A DNA stretch of 64,000 nt, taken from the NCBI RefSeq assembly GCF_001458295.1, contig NZ_CYUD01000004.1:1-64000 (forward strand), written 5' to 3'. Under the pieces are notes generated by a model. That model searched no databases and was not told the DNA's origin. It saw only the letters and a program-made list of their open reading frames with translations. Both the position numbers and the translations under genes were made by a program. Within the stretch, counting starts at the first letter, position 1. Each line of letters starts with the position of its first letter. Below are positions 63,251-64,000 of this stretch, one piece after another. The stretch is from Ruegeria denitrificans (GTDB lineage: Bacteria > Pseudomonadota > Alphaproteobacteria > Rhodobacterales > Rhodobacteraceae).

Positions 63251-63781
63251 CACCTTTGACCCTCTCGATTTTCCATTTTGCACGTGAAGCCTCCTGTCTG
63301 GTCCCGCAATCTGCGGTGATCTGATTCTTGGTCAACCTAGCCATCTTACTGCGGGATTATCAAATGCCGGTAACTCTGCTGAGAAAAACAGTTAATTCAG
63401 ATGAGCGAATTTCAACACCAGTGACATGATCCGTGGATGAAACTGTGGAGGAATCGGACTCTGCCACCCAGAGGGCGCTCAGATCGGTTCGGTCAACAGA
63501 AAAGATTTCAAAAATGACTGAAAATGCCGTTGACGATCTATGGGCGAATACGCCAAGTTGTATGGGCCGAAAGACATGCCACTAAATCTGGTAGCATAAC
63601 CAGAATAAGGCATAGGGCGAGGGTCGGAAAGCACATCCATTAAACGTGCAACCGTTTAGGCGGTTTCGCGCTGTAAACAGCAGCGCCCGGTCATTTGCGT
63701 CCAATTTTCAGGCATGGCGTTCGGATCGTTGAACAGCATCTGACGCAAACGGACAAGTTGATTGAATCTAGGGCTGCGGAC
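63251..63781. other. Long leader region upstream of nrdJ with several dyads
   Basis: This 531-bp gap carries no gene I can support but holds a number of inverted repeats: CTCTG-CCACC-CAGAG (63459-63473), CCACTAAATCTGGTAG (63579-63594, a partial match to NrdR boxes), TAAACG-N6-CGTTTA (63641-63658) and GCGCTG-N7-CAGCGC (63668-63686). The last three cluster within 110 bp, ending about 95 bp before nrdJ. Confidence 0.5.
63579..63594 (+). promoter_or_regulatory. Candidate NrdR box upstream of nrdJ
   Basis: CCACTAAATCTGGTAG matches about 10-11 of 16 positions of the NrdR box consensus (acaCwAtATaTwGtgt), with the core CACTAnATnTnGT. It lies about 190 bp before the ribonucleotide reductase start. 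A second box at regular spacing, as usual for NrdR, was not found. Confidence 0.3.
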
Positions 63782-64000
63782 ATGAAGATTGACAGGAAAT
63801 TCACCAAATCGGGGCAAGACGCATACGCAGATCTGGACTTTGTCTCTGCGACATCTGAGATCCGGAACCCGGATGGCACCATCGTTTTCCGTCTGGACGA
63901 AATCGAAGTCCCCGCAAAGTGGAGCCAGGTTGCCAGCGACGTCATCGCGCAGAAATACTTTCGTAAGGCCGGTATCCCGTCCGCTCTGAAAAAGGTGAAG
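63782..64000 (+). CDS. nrdJ: Vitamin B12-dependent ribonucleotide reductase, N-terminal part
   Basis: The first 73 codons of a class II (adenosylcobalamin) ribonucleotide reductase; the rest lies beyond the window. The opening (FTKSGQDAYADLDF, ATSEIRNPDGTIVFRLDEIEV, WSQVASDVIAQKYFRKAGIP) matches this family in alphaproteobacteria. It makes deoxynucleotides without oxygen dependence and requires B12, as does the corrinoid protein at 41294-41992. Confidence 0.9.
   Translation, partial: MKIDRKFTKSGQDAYADLDFVSATSEIRNPDGTIVFRLDEIEVPAKWSQVASDVIAQKYFRKAGIPSALKKVK

Noticed and set aside
63441-63600. Cobalamin riboswitch upstream of nrdJ
   Set aside because: A GCCAC core is present near 63463 but the rest of the B12 box and the expected helices were not found.
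1-64000. CRISPR arrays, prophage, rRNA, toxin-antitoxin or secretion loci
   Set aside because: No regularly spaced repeats, integrase or phage structural genes, rRNA sequence or toxin-antitoxin pairs were seen.

Overview
The window looks like chromosomal DNA of a marine alphaproteobacterium in the Rhodobacteraceae (Roseobacter group). The signs are the gene order trpG-trpD-trpC-moaC-moeA-lexA, a LexA box of the alphaproteobacterial GTTC-N7-GTTC type, TRAP and tripartite tricarboxylate (TTT) importers, a split B12 protein, and the start of a B12-dependent ribonucleotide reductase. No phage, CRISPR array, rRNA or intact transposon is visible. The only clear mobile remnant is a broken IS6-family transposase near the left end.

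Positions 1-36,000 are an accessory, catabolic half made of four blocks. (a) 1.6-8.8 kb, minus strand: a BMP-type nucleoside/nucleobase ABC importer with an amidase and a cytosine-deaminase-like amidohydrolase. (b) 9.2-16.9 kb: a MarR regulator facing a minus-strand operon of a metallo-beta-lactamase-fold protein, an FAD aromatic hydroxylase, DUF2783, a TRAP transporter, a VOC dioxygenase-like protein and a maleylacetoacetate isomerase. One 14-bp palindrome, GTTnCATnTGnAAC, occurs as pairs at both promoters, so this looks like one self-contained regulon. (c) 17.4-25.8 kb: the complete lower homoprotocatechuate (4-hydroxyphenylacetate) pathway, hpaF-hpaE-hpaD-gabD-hpaG-hpaH-hpaI, with a divergent hpaR. 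The first hydroxylase (hpaBC) is absent and the HpaI aldolase is fused to a DUF2218 domain. (d) 25.9-35.6 kb: a class III aminotransferase and IclR regulator divergent from a TctCBA importer, an aldehyde dehydrogenase, a UPF0261 (Tm-1-like) protein and a sulfatase/phosphonate-monoester-hydrolase-like enzyme. Its substrate cannot be read from the sequence.

Positions 36,300-64,000 are mostly housekeeping: tRNA-Ile2, purM-purN, rnd, sufE, DUF1638 and a stand-alone corrinoid protein, a PA0069-type radical SAM protein, gltA, gltX, comEC, lexA, moeA, moaC, trpC, trpD, trpG, a divergent polysaccharide deacetylase, trpE, ppiD, an aminotransferase, gpt, fabI, pdxH, a double cold-shock protein, DUF192, tRNA-Pro and the 5' end of nrdJ, which runs off the right edge.

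The best candidates for undescribed biology are the MarR-controlled aromatic operon (b) and the TTT/aminotransferase/sulfatase island (d). Smaller ones are the HpaI-DUF2218 fusion and a metallo-beta-lactamase protein that has lost half of its metal motif. All functional calls are based on motifs and family recognition by reading; no database search was run.
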